The position numbers and the translations under genes were made by a program. Below the pieces are notes generated by a model. That model was not told the origin of the DNA and did not search any database. It was given only the letters and a program-made list of their open reading frames with translations. From Haliscomenobacter sp965225875 (GTDB lineage: Bacteria; Bacteroidota; Bacteroidia; Chitinophagales; Saprospiraceae), in assembly GCF_965225875.1 (NCBI RefSeq), contig NZ_CBDDBS010000003.1:186001-250000 (forward strand): a stretch of DNA of 64,000 nucleotides, given 5' to 3'. Position 1 is the first letter of the stretch, and each line of letters opens with the position of its first letter. Below are positions 14,084-22,023 of this stretch, in pieces.

Positions 14084-14127
14084 CCGCTTCAAACCCTTGA
14101 TTTTATTGGGTTTGAAGCGGTTTTTTT
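14084..14127 (+). terminator. Strong rho-independent terminator at element boundary
   Basis: A 13-bp perfect stem (CCGCTTCAAACCC at 14084-14096, complement at 14108-14120) and seven T residues. No gene ends just before it; the nearest sequence is the tRNA/tmRNA-like fragment at 14055-14080. It is best explained as the original terminator of that RNA gene. Confidence 0.9.
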
Positions 14128-14236
14128 GTTTATATACCAGATTGATAGGAGCGACTCGAAAAGATCATAAAAACACCAGAGGCATTATCAGCGTTGAAAA
14201 GCTAGGCTTGAGTTGGCCAAAGAAAAGTAAACAACC

Positions 14237-14800
14237 ATGAACACAAGCAAAGAGCAAAAAAAGTACCCAAAATTACTGCTGTATGGGTTAATTGCACTAG
14301 GGCTGATCCTTACCTTTTTTTACCTCAAACCAAACAAACCAATTCAGAACATTCATACACCAGAGGTCACTTGGGACACTACGAGCACCACTGCGCTCAA
14401 AAAAGCTTATGATGAGGAAGCCAAGCAGATAGAAGCAGAAAAAGCGGCCAAGGAGAAGGAAGAGCTGGCGGAATACATCGATTTTTTTGGCAAGAATTGG
14501 GAAACACTAATCTATACAACCCTCGTAAAAGGAGCAAGACGTGGTCTGGGAGGAATGAAAGGATTGGTCGTTGAAGTGAGCAATGATTCAAAACTAGTTG
14601 TAGATGAGGTTTTCCTGGATGTCTACTATATCCAGAGCAATGGAAACGTTTATAAAACGGAGCAGCTGAGGCTGGAAAGTTTTGATCCAGGTGAAAAAAA
14701 GCAAAAGGTAGCACCCGATAGTGAAAGAGGGCGGAGTGTTAAAATAAAGCTGGTTGGGGTGAAAACCGAGCATACTGGGTTTTTGACTAATAAAAATTAA
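14237..14800 (+). CDS. Membrane-anchored hypothetical protein, 187 aa
   Basis: One N-terminal transmembrane helix (about 12-31, LLLYGLIALGLILTFFYL) is followed by a charged coiled coil (EEAKQIEAEKAAKEKEELAE) and a C-terminal beta-type domain with a repeated VxVSNDSKLVVDEV style. The bulk would sit in the periplasm. No family is recognised. It is the first chromosomal gene right of the presumed element end. Confidence 0.7.
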   Translation: MNTSKEQKKYPKLLLYGLIALGLILTFFYLKPNKPIQNIHTPEVTWDTTSTTALKKAYDEEAKQIEAEKAAKEKEELAEYIDFFGKNWETLIYTTLVKGARRGLGGMKGLVVEVSNDSKLVVDEVFLDVYYIQSNGNVYKTEQLRLESFDPGEKKQKVAPDSERGRSVKIKLVGVKTEHTGFLTNKN

Positions 14801-14829
14801 CTTTTATTTTATACCCCGAAAGGCTACCC

Positions 14830-15060
14830 TCATTTTTTAATTTCACCCCTACTTTTATACACCTCCACCTTAGTCCTGCCTCCAGTGATGCTGCAAGAGA
14901 AAACTAGCTCATCCTCAGCGGGCTGGTAGTCATATTCGACCTCTTTGCAATTTTTTCCATCGGTGCAGATGTAGCGAAACCAGTTATCGCTCACATTATC
15001 CGGCATACTTTCGAAAAGATAATAGCCCGTTACCAGGTTTTCATAAGCAGAGATGTCCAT
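14830..15060 (-). CDS. Hypothetical protein, 76 aa
   Basis: A small acidic, aromatic-rich protein (YYLFESMPDNVSDNWFRYIC; DYQPAEDELVFSC) with three cysteines and no signal peptide. It is convergent with the 187-aa membrane protein gene and 30 nt from it. No family recognised; it could be a small binding domain. Confidence 0.55.
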   Translation of the reverse strand: MDISAYENLVTGYYLFESMPDNVSDNWFRYICTDGKNCKEVEYDYQPAEDELVFSCSITGGRTKVEVYKSRGEIKK

Positions 15061-15201
15061 ATTGATCTGTGTTAAGAATTAAAAGTGGCTAAAAATTGCT
15101 TTAAGTTAGTCTTTTTACGGTTCTGCCGTCCAATTCTGCTCACTTTTTCGGTGCATATCGTTACATTTACCTACCACAATCACCTGTAAAATCCTTGTGC
15201 C

Positions 15202-16560
15202 ATGCGGACGATTTTTACCACCTTTTTTATCGTTTCAAGCCTTTGTTTTTGTGCGGCTCAAACAAAAATTAACGCCATCACGCACGTCAATGTGCTGCCG
15301 ATGACATCGGAGGAGGTACTAAAAGACTATACTGTACTGCTTAAAGATGGTAAAGTGCTCAAAATGGGACCTTCCCACAAATTGAAAGTCAAAAAGAAGA
15401 ATCAGGTAATCGACGGAACCGGCAAATACCTGATGCCCGGCTTGACCGAAATGCATGCACATATCCCAACGCCCGAAAATGGAGACGATACCTGGGTACG
15501 CCAGGTTCTGTTCCTTTATGTTGCCAATGGGGTGACTACCATTCGTGGGATGTTGGGAGATCCTTATCTTTTGACCCTACGGAAAAATGTAGAGAATGAA
15601 CTGCTCATCGGCCCGCGCATTTTCACTTCCAGCCCCTCGATGAATGGCAATACCATCAAAACACCCCAGGAAGCCCGTGAAAAAGTGGTCCAGTACAAAA
15701 AGGACGGCTACGATTTTTTGAAGGTGCACCCGGGAGTGAAGCGGGAAGTGTTTGATACCATGGTCAAAATAGCTCAGAGCCTGAACTTGCCCTTTTCCGG
15801 CCATGTTCCGGTGGAAGTTGGCATACGGCATGCCCTGGCCTCCCGTTATGCCTCGGTAGACCACCTCGATGGATACCTGGAGGGAACGGTGGCTGCGGAT
15901 ATTTTGGCCCAAAACCCCAATGGCGGATTTTTTGGTTACACCTACGTCCCCAATGCGGATGAAAAGCTACTGGATGCCTTGGCTGCTGAAACCAAAAAGC
16001 AAGGCGTATGGGTGGTGCCTACCCAAAGTTTGTTCACCCGCTGGTTTTCTCCTACGGATGCCAATGCCTTGGCCAATGAACCCGAGATGCAGTATATGCC
16101 TTCTAAAACCTTGTTCCAATGGCGCCAAAACAAAAGCAACCTGACCGGAGGGAATTACAGTGAAGTCTTGTGGCAGCGCTTCATTTTGTTCCGCCACAAA
16201 ATCCTGCAAAGTTTGTACAAAGCCGATGTTGACCTGTTGTTGGGATCGGATGCGCCCCAGGTATTCAATGTACCCGGCTTTTCTTTGCGGCACGAAATGA
16301 AAAGTTTGGCAGCTGCCAATTTATCACCTTATGTCATTTTGCGGAGTGGAACGGCCAACCCGGCGCGTTTTTTTGGAAAAAGTGGGGCGTTTGGAACCAT
16401 CGTTCCAGGGGCTTCGGCTGATTTTATTTTGCTGGAAGCCAATCCATTGGAAAATGTGGGCAACACCTCGAAACAAGTTGGAGTGATGTTGAGGGGAAAA
16501 TGGTTGTCGAAGGAATTTATTGAAGCAGAATTGGAAAAAATTGCCGAGAAGAATAAATAA
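15202..16560 (+). CDS. Secreted amidohydrolase (imidazolonepropionase-like)
   Basis: A 452-aa protein with a signal peptide (cleavage near AAQ, residue 20) and a metal-dependent amidohydrolase fold. Metal ligands fit the superfamily: His85 and His87 (GLTEMHAHIP), a Lys in FLKVHPG that may be carboxylated, His in FSGHVP and SVDHLDG, and the catalytic Asp in LGSDAP. The closing part (GTIVPGASADFILLEANPLE) is the usual composite beta domain. Exported members in Bacteroidota often act as peptidases or cyclic amidases; the substrate cannot be told from sequence. Confidence 0.9.
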   Translation: MRTIFTTFFIVSSLCFCAAQTKINAITHVNVLPMTSEEVLKDYTVLLKDGKVLKMGPSHKLKVKKKNQVIDGTGKYLMPGLTEMHAHIPTPENGDDTWVRQVLFLYVANGVTTIRGMLGDPYLLTLRKNVENELLIGPRIFTSSPSMNGNTIKTPQEAREKVVQYKKDGYDFLKVHPGVKREVFDTMVKIAQSLNLPFSGHVPVEVGIRHALASRYASVDHLDGYLEGTVAADILAQNPNGGFFGYTYVPNADEKLLDALAAETKKQGVWVVPTQSLFTRWFSPTDANALANEPEMQYMPSKTLFQWRQNKSNLTGGNYSEVLWQRFILFRHKILQSLYKADVDLLLGSDAPQVFNVPGFSLRHEMKSLAAANLSPYVILRSGTANPARFFGKSGAFGTIVPGASADFILLEANPLENVGNTSKQVGVMLRGKWLSKEFIEAELEKIAEKNK

Positions 16561-16602
16561 TAAGAAAGGATCACAAGGTGAAGCTTTGGATTGGGGCAAA
16601 AC

Positions 16603-16646
16603 AAGTGTTCATTTTTCTTGAGTCAAAAATGAACACTTATTTTTTT
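16603..16646. terminator. Bidirectional terminator; copy of AAGTGTTCATTTTT palindrome
   Basis: A 14-bp perfect stem (16603-16616 with 16625-16638), an 8-nt loop and a T tract. It lies between the convergent amidohydrolase and def genes. The left arm plus loop start also occurs, inverted, near 27506-27525, so this is a dispersed repeat as well as a terminator. Confidence 0.85.
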
Positions 16647-16654
16647 ATCGCCCC

Positions 16655-17206
16655 TTATGCGAACTTCATCTTGTAATCCACCTTTACTTTGCCTTTGCGG
16701 ATGTTCTCCAGGCGACCGCGGATCATCGCTTTTTTTACTGGTTTCAGGTATTCCAGGAACAGGATACCTTCGGTATGGTCGTATTCGTGTTGGATGACAC
16801 GGGCATTGATGCCGTTGAAAGTTTCGGTATGTTCTACAAAATTTTCGTCCATGTAGCGGAGGGTAAGGGTGTCCAGGCGATCAACATCCCCCCGAATGTC
16901 GGGAATGCTCAGGCAACCTTCTTCATAAGCCCAGATTTTCCCTTTTTCTTCCACCTTTTGCGCGTTGATAAACACTTTTTTAAAACCGACTACGTCTTTG
17001 CCTTTTTCTTCCAACTGAACGGTGTCGATGACAAAAAGACGGATGGCACGGCCAACCTGGGGAGCGGCCAGGCCCACCCCTTCGGCATGGTACATGGTTT
17101 CCCACATATTCGCAATAAATTGACTCAACTCAGGGTAGTCAGGAGTTATTTCTTCGGCTTTTTTGCGCAAAACGGGATGCCCATAGGCATAAATGGGTAA
17201 CAACAT
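16655..17206 (-). CDS. def: Peptide deformylase
   Basis: A 183-aa iron/zinc peptidase that removes the formyl group from new proteins. All three family motifs are present: GVGLAAPQVG (43-52), EEGCLSIP (95-102, metal ligand Cys98) and QHEYDHTEG (139-147, ligands His140 and His144, catalytic Glu141). The length is normal for type 1 enzymes. A housekeeping gene convergent with the amidohydrolase gene; ruvX lies upstream in the same direction, separated by a repeat hairpin. Confidence 0.97.
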   Translation of the reverse strand: MLLPIYAYGHPVLRKKAEEITPDYPELSQFIANMWETMYHAEGVGLAAPQVGRAIRLFVIDTVQLEEKGKDVVGFKKVFINAQKVEEKGKIWAYEEGCLSIPDIRGDVDRLDTLTLRYMDENFVEHTETFNGINARVIQHEYDHTEGILFLEYLKPVKKAMIRGRLENIRKGKVKVDYKMKFA

Positions 17207-17224
17207 GGTATTACAAAAATTTGG

Positions 17225-17318
17225 GTTGAGAAGTTGAGAAGTTGAGGAGTTGAGAATATGTTGCTCCCGTATTTGCTGCGGTAGCTTTAACTTCTCAACT
17301 TCTCAACTCCTCAACTTC
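17225..17318. repeat. Inverted repeat built from GTTGAG(A/G)A heptads, copy 1
   Basis: Tandem heptads of GTTGAGAA/GTTGAGG type (17225-17255) are mirrored as AACTTCTC units at 17289-17318, with a stem of at least 19 bp and a loop containing GCGGTAGC. The right arm touches the ruvX stop codon. A related structure lies at 32344-32456. It probably ends transcription of ruvX. Confidence 0.8.
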
Positions 17319-17742
17319 AAGAATATTTGTATTTTTCAAGGTATTCCTGCAAAATAATGATGGCGCTGACTTTATCGATCAGCCCCTTGTCGCGCCGTTT
17401 TTGGCGGCCTGGCACACTCTGAAGGATGGAACGGCTTGCGTCTTTGGACGTAAAGCGTTCGTCTCGCAGAATAACCGTTTTTTCAGGAAAAAGGTTGCCC
17501 AATTGTTTTACAAAACCCATCACCAAATGATGAATTTGGGCCGGGCTGTCGTCCAGATTTTTGGGTTCGCCCACCACAAATGATTCCACCTCTTCCTCCT
17601 GACAGTATTGGCGTAGAAAGTCCAGCAATTTTGCAGTAGGGACCGTATCCAAACCTGTTGCAATGATTTGCAGTGGATCACTTACCGCGATGCCTGTACG
17701 TTTTGTCCCGTAATCGATTGCCATTATTCTTGCCAAGAGCAC
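17317..17742 (-). CDS. ruvX: RuvX/YqgF Holliday-junction resolvase-like nuclease
   Basis: A 141-aa RNase H-fold protein. The family signature MAIDYGTKRTGIAVSDP (7-23) gives the first catalytic Asp, SFVVGEPKNLDD the second strand block and RDERFTSKDA the Glu-containing block. It takes part in pre-16S rRNA processing in several bacteria and has been proposed as a resolvase. ATG codons at 17742 or 17724 are possible; the family start MxxxDYG favours either. The stop lies in the heptad hairpin downstream. Confidence 0.93.
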   Translation of the reverse strand: MLLARIMAIDYGTKRTGIAVSDPLQIIATGLDTVPTAKLLDFLRQYCQEEEVESFVVGEPKNLDDSPAQIHHLVMGFVKQLGNLFPEKTVILRDERFTSKDASRSILQSVPGRQKRRDKGLIDKVSAIIILQEYLEKYKYS

Positions 17743-17812
17743 ACATTTAGAGCATTAAAGAAATAACTTTCTAATGCTTGGGCGGCAAAGATAGGTAGGA
17801 TTTAAGAAAAAA

Positions 17813-17866
17813 AAAAGTTGTCAGGTCTGAGCACCTTTTCCGGGCTTGCTCCTGACAACCGTTCCC
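17813..17866 (-). terminator. Terminator-like hairpin upstream of ruvX
   Basis: CGGTTGTCAGG on the minus strand pairs with CCTGACAAC, with extra partial pairing inside, followed by a run of more than eight T residues. It lies upstream of ruvX and downstream of no visible minus-strand gene, so it either ends a short RNA starting near 17,950 or works as a leader attenuator of ruvX. Confidence 0.55.
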
Positions 17867-18008
17867 CTTTATTTACTAGAACGCTGTTAAAAAAAACAAA
17901 AAAACAAAACATATAACAGAGATGCAAATTTTTGGAAAAATAATTTAGAAATAAATGCGTTGCCATAGCGTTTCAGTAGCTTTACTGCCTCAAAGCTGAC
18001 TTAACATT

Positions 18009-18809
18009 ATGTTTGAATTTCATCAGGACAAACGCACGTATTTTGACTACCAGTATCGTACCGCAAAGGAATACATTTTGCCCTACGTACGCCAACACCA
18101 CGCCTTAACTGCAGGTGCAAAGGTGTTGGAAATCGGGTGTGGCGAAGCGGGTGTACTCAAGGCTTTTTTAGAAGAAAATTGCCACTGTGTAGGCATTGAA
18201 TTGCACGAAAGCCGCATAGAAACGGCCAAGTCCTTCATGCCAGAACCCGTTGCGAGTGGGCAACTCCAACTTATTGCCCGCAACATTTACGACATTGACC
18301 CGGAAAAAGAGCTGGATTTTCGCTTTGATTTGATCATCCTTAAAGATGTGATTGAGCACATCCCGGACCAGGATCGCTTCATGCACTTTTTGCAAGCTTT
18401 TTTAGCCCCGGGTGGGGTTGTTTTTTTTGCTTTTCCACCCTGGTACATGCCCTTTGGCGGGCACCAGCAAATTTGCCGCAACAAATGGTTGTCAAAATTA
18501 CCCTACTACCATCTTTTACCTACGCCACTCTACCATCAGGTTTTGCGTTGGGGCGGTGAATCGGCACAAACGATTCAGGAATTGCAGGAAATCAAAGACA
18601 CTGGAATTTCTATTGAACGTTTTGAACAAATTTTACACAAACGAAACTACGCGGTACTGCAGCGCAAGATTTTTTTGATCAATCCAATTTATCAATTCAA
18701 ATTTGGCTGGGCGCCGCGCACCCAAAATGCCATTTTGAGCAATTTACCTTATGTGCGTGATTTTTTGTCAACAGCCGTTTATTTTTTGGTGACTAAAAAA
18801 CAACTATGA
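18009..18809 (+). CDS. Class I SAM-dependent methyltransferase
   Basis: A 266-aa protein of the methyltransferase 11/12 type. Motif I is VLEIGCGEAG (about 39-48), followed by CVGIEL with an acidic residue that would bind the ribose of SAM and by FDLIILKDVIEHIPD, the typical post-motif. The C-terminal part (WYMPFGGHQQICRNK onward) is aromatic-rich and resembles methyltransferases acting on lipids or sugars. It overlaps manA by 4 nt, which hints at a link with sugar or cell-surface metabolism, but the substrate is unknown. Confidence 0.85.
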   Translation: MFEFHQDKRTYFDYQYRTAKEYILPYVRQHHALTAGAKVLEIGCGEAGVLKAFLEENCHCVGIELHESRIETAKSFMPEPVASGQLQLIARNIYDIDPEKELDFRFDLIILKDVIEHIPDQDRFMHFLQAFLAPGGVVFFAFPPWYMPFGGHQQICRNKWLSKLPYYHLLPTPLYHQVLRWGGESAQTIQELQEIKDTGISIERFEQILHKRNYAVLQRKIFLINPIYQFKFGWAPRTQNAILSNLPYVRDFLSTAVYFLVTKKQL

Positions 18810-20011
18810 ATCATACTGTGCCCTATTTGCTCGAAGGAGTAGTCCAGCACTACGCTTGGGGAGGCTTCCATTACATCCCTGATTTATTGAACCAATCTAA
18901 TCCTGAACAAGAGCCTTGCGCCGAATTGTGGCTGGGGGCACACCCCCGCGGCATGGCTAAGGTAAAACGAAATGGGGAAGCAGTCCAGCCCTTACAAAGC
19001 CTGATTGAACAAAATCCGGAGGGAATTTTGGGGCAGGCTACTGCTCAGCGTTTTGCCAATCAAATTCCTTATTTGTTAAAAATCCTGGATGTAGACAAAA
19101 TGCTCTCCATTCAGGCTCACCCCAACAAAGCTGAAGCCGAGCGTGGTTTTGCGGCAGAAAATGCGGCGGGTATTCCCCTCAGTGCTTTCAACCGCAATTT
19201 TAAAGACGACAACCACAAGCCCGAAATGATGACGGCTTTGACGGATTTTTGGTTGCTGCACGGCTTTGCTGCGCTGGACAAGATTCAGCAAAACCTACAG
19301 CAAACCCCGGAGTTGCAAAGTTTGTCGGCCTATTTCGACGGCCAATCCATTCGACCCTTGTATGCTTTTGTCATGGGCATGCCCCAAGCGGAGATTGATG
19401 ACTTGTTGGAACCATTGGCAGCGCGACTTCTGCCTTTACTGGCTGCCGATCAATTGCCCAAGGCATCAGCGGATTATTGGGCGGCAAGGGCTTTGCGTGA
19501 CTTTAGGATTCCACAGGGTCGTTACGATCGTGGGGTTATTTCCATTTACCTGATGAATGTGGTCAATGTGCAGCCTGGGCAGGGGATTTTTCAGGATGCT
19601 GGAGTGTTGCACGCCTACCTGGAAGGAGTCAACGTAGAATTGATGGCCAATTCAGACAATGTTTTTCGTGGAGGCCTCACCGATAAATATGTGGATGCGG
19701 ATACCTTGATTCAGCACCTTTCTTTTGAGCCGATTGAACCGAAAGTCTTTTCCGGAGAGGCAATCAGTGATACCCTAATTCAGTTTAAAACTCCTGCGCC
19801 GGATTTTGAATTGAGTTTGATTCGATTGAGTGCTGGCAAAAAACACACCCAGGTTTCTGCTGCTGGCCCGGAAATTTTGTTGGTATTGAAAGGAGAAGTG
19901 CTAGTCAATGACAATTTGCAGGTTAGCAAAGGGCAAAGTTTATTTTTTCCTGCTGGGAGCCATTATATTTTGAGTGGAAATGCCGAAATTTACAAAGCAG
20001 GCATGCCCTAA
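18806..20011 (+). CDS. manA: Mannose-6-phosphate isomerase, class I
   Basis: A 401-aa zinc enzyme that interconverts mannose-6-phosphate and fructose-6-phosphate, feeding GDP-mannose for surface sugars. Type I signatures are present: YAWGGF near residue 17, the zinc-binding block SIQAHPNKAEAE (about 100-111), DDNHKPEMM and the C-terminal GVLHAYLEGVNVELMANSDN segment, split here by residues, followed by an RGG-containing strand. Length is normal. Translationally coupled to the methyltransferase gene by a 4-nt overlap. Confidence 0.95.
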   Translation: MNHTVPYLLEGVVQHYAWGGFHYIPDLLNQSNPEQEPCAELWLGAHPRGMAKVKRNGEAVQPLQSLIEQNPEGILGQATAQRFANQIPYLLKILDVDKMLSIQAHPNKAEAERGFAAENAAGIPLSAFNRNFKDDNHKPEMMTALTDFWLLHGFAALDKIQQNLQQTPELQSLSAYFDGQSIRPLYAFVMGMPQAEIDDLLEPLAARLLPLLAADQLPKASADYWAARALRDFRIPQGRYDRGVISIYLMNVVNVQPGQGIFQDAGVLHAYLEGVNVELMANSDNVFRGGLTDKYVDADTLIQHLSFEPIEPKVFSGEAISDTLIQFKTPAPDFELSLIRLSAGKKHTQVSAAGPEILLVLKGEVLVNDNLQVSKGQSLFFPAGSHYILSGNAEIYKAGMP

Positions 20012-20020
20012 ATTACCTTT

Positions 20021-20509
20021 ATGAGAAAACTCACATTATTGGCCGCACTCATGCTGGTATTAGGCATTGGTAAGGCCCAAAAGGTTTACGAATCGTTTGA
20101 CGACTTTGCACCACTCCTGGCGCAAACCCAGAACGATACAACCTATGTGATCAATTTTTGGGCCACCTGGTGTGCCCCTTGTGTGAAGGAATTGCCTTAT
20201 TTTGAAAAGCTACATCAAGCAGCTGCTACGCAAAAAATAAGGGTTATTCTGGTCAGTTTGGATTTTCGTAAAGATTTGGAAACCAAACTGAAACCTTTTT
20301 TGGAACAAAGACAATTTTCTGCTTCCGTCGCAGCGTTAGTAGACAGCAGGCAAAACCAGTGGATCGATAAAGTGGACCCCAGTTGGAGTGGGGCTGTACC
20401 TGCTACCCTGGTGTATCGAGGACGTCAAAGGCAGTTTAAAGAGGGGGAATTTGAAAATTTTGAGGATTTACAGCAGTTTGTACTTCATTTTTTTGACCCT
20501 AAAAACTGA
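20021..20509 (+). CDS. Exported TlpA-like thioredoxin-fold protein
   Basis: A 162-aa protein with a signal peptide (cleavage near GKAQ, residue 20) and a thioredoxin fold with active site WCAPC (Cys51 and Cys54). TlpA/ResA-type proteins reduce disulfides in the cell envelope. The C-terminal part is short and the protein lacks the long N-terminal domain found in many Bacteroidota TlpA proteins. It lies 9 nt after manA and may be co-transcribed. Confidence 0.88.
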   Translation: MRKLTLLAALMLVLGIGKAQKVYESFDDFAPLLAQTQNDTTYVINFWATWCAPCVKELPYFEKLHQAAATQKIRVILVSLDFRKDLETKLKPFLEQRQFSASVAALVDSRQNQWIDKVDPSWSGAVPATLVYRGRQRQFKEGEFENFEDLQQFVLHFFDPKN

Positions 20510-20563
20510 TTCCTGCGTCATAATGCTAATTTAGATGTACTCAAAATATGAAACTCGACTGCG

Positions 20564-21181
20564 ATGAAAACAAAAACAGGTTTTGGAATTGGCTTCTTTG
20601 CCAGTGTTTTTTTCCTCCTGACTATTTTCTCATTTGGGCAAACTAATCCCGGCCTGAAAGTAGGGGACATTGCCCCCGATTTTCAGTTAAAAAGCACTTC
20701 CGGTAAGTTGGTTTCCTTGAAAGACTACAAAAATGTAAAGGGGTACATAGTTGTATTTACCTGCAATACCTGCCCTTACGCACAGGCTTACGAACAACGC
20801 ATCATCGATCTACACAATAAAATGGCACCAATGGGTTGGCCAGTGGTGGCCATCATGCCCAACAACCCCAGCGTACAACCAGGGGATGGCTTTGACAAAA
20901 TGGTGGAACGCGCCAAGGAGAAAAAATACCCTTTTGAATACGTGCTGGACGAGGGCCAAAAAGTCTTCCCAGTATATGGTGCTGTACGTACGCCCCACGT
21001 CTTTTTGCTGGACAAAGACCGCAAGGTCCGCTACATCGGTGGTGTAGATGACAACAGCGAAGACGAAACCCTGATCACTCGCCGCTATGTGGAAGAAGCC
21101 ATTGCTGCAGTGGAAAAAGGAGGGGAACCTGAACCGAATTTGACCAAAGCGGTGGGCTGTATGATTAAAGTGAAAAAATAA
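20564..21181 (+). CDS. Exported thioredoxin/AhpC-TSA-family protein
   Basis: A 205-aa protein with a signal peptide (cleavage near FGQ, residue 26), then a thioredoxin-like domain beginning VGDIAPDFQLKS. The cysteine site is FTCNTCPYAQAYE (Cys67, Cys70), the form seen in a redoxin subfamily annotated as thioredoxin family protein, and VRTPHVFLLDKD carries the cis-proline. Two further notes: one extra Cys near the C-terminus (AVGCMIKVKK), and no catalytic Thr of true peroxiredoxins. Probably an envelope redox protein; partner unknown. Confidence 0.85.
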   Translation: MKTKTGFGIGFFASVFFLLTIFSFGQTNPGLKVGDIAPDFQLKSTSGKLVSLKDYKNVKGYIVVFTCNTCPYAQAYEQRIIDLHNKMAPMGWPVVAIMPNNPSVQPGDGFDKMVERAKEKKYPFEYVLDEGQKVFPVYGAVRTPHVFLLDKDRKVRYIGGVDDNSEDETLITRRYVEEAIAAVEKGGEPEPNLTKAVGCMIKVKK

Positions 21182-21265
21182 AGCTTGGTTTTAGTATTTG
21201 GCCTGTGTCTGGATTTGTGCTAGTTTTGTGGTGCGATTCAAACACAGGCCAAGTCGTTGTACAGC

Positions 21266-21985
21266 ATGGACTCCATCAGTTTAAACAAATACATCTCGGA
21301 TACGGGAATCTGCTCACGCCGGGAAGCAGACAAATTTATAGAAACCGGACGGGTACTGCTCAATGGGGTAGTGGCCATCAAAGGCAATCGGGTAGAGGAG
21401 GGGGACGAAGTTTTACTCGATGGGAAACCTCTCCGCAAGAATCCCAAACGCATCTACATCGCTTTCCATAAGCCGCGTGGCCTCACTTGTACGACCGACC
21501 TGCGCGACAAGACCAACGTCATCAGTTACATCAACCACCCACAACGGATTTTTCCGATCGGCCGTCTCGATAAAGACTCCGAAGGTCTGATCTTTTTAAC
21601 CAATGATGGCGATATCGTCAACAAAATCCTGCGCTCCCGCAATGGCCACGAAAAGGAATACATTGTAGTGGTGGACAAAGAGCTGGCACCTGATTTTGTA
21701 AAGAGAATGAGCAATGGCATCCCCATTTTGGGCACTACCACCAAAAAATGTATGGTGGAGAAAAAAGGCCGCGCCATTTTTAGAATTATCCTGACCCAGG
21801 GCTTGAACCGCCAAATCCGGCGCATGTGCGAATACTTGGGCTACGATGTAGTCAAGCTGAAACGTACCCGGATTATGTCTATCAAATTAGACGACCTGGC
21901 CCCAGGGAAGTGGCGGTATTTCAGCGAAGCGGAGATGCAAGAGATTGAGACCTTGTTGGAGGAAAGTACGAATAATTATGAGTGA
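21266..21985 (+). CDS. rluF: 23S rRNA pseudouridine-2604 synthase
   Basis: A 239-aa pseudouridine synthase of the RsuA/RluB/E/F family. An S4 RNA-binding domain is at the N-terminus (SLNKYISDTGICSRREAD), and the catalytic Asp102 lies in IGRLDKDSEGL. The block ILGTTTKKCMVEKK and the ending QGLNRQIRRMCEYLGYDVV are particularly close to E. coli RluF, more so than to RluB or RsuA. The start at 21266 (MDSISLNKY) fits the family; 21257 is possible. The stop codon TGA is formed by the first of two AGTGAAA repeat units. Confidence 0.93.
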   Translation: MDSISLNKYISDTGICSRREADKFIETGRVLLNGVVAIKGNRVEEGDEVLLDGKPLRKNPKRIYIAFHKPRGLTCTTDLRDKTNVISYINHPQRIFPIGRLDKDSEGLIFLTNDGDIVNKILRSRNGHEKEYIVVVDKELAPDFVKRMSNGIPILGTTTKKCMVEKKGRAIFRIILTQGLNRQIRRMCEYLGYDVVKLKRTRIMSIKLDDLAPGKWRYFSEAEMQEIETLLEESTNNYE

Positions 21986-22023
21986 AAAGTGAAAAGTTGG
22001 CATAAACATAAACCCCAAGGAAT

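Noticed and set aside
17225..17318. Regular short repeats as a possible CRISPR array
   Set aside because: The units are heptads without spacers and are mirrored to form a hairpin; no cas gene is present.
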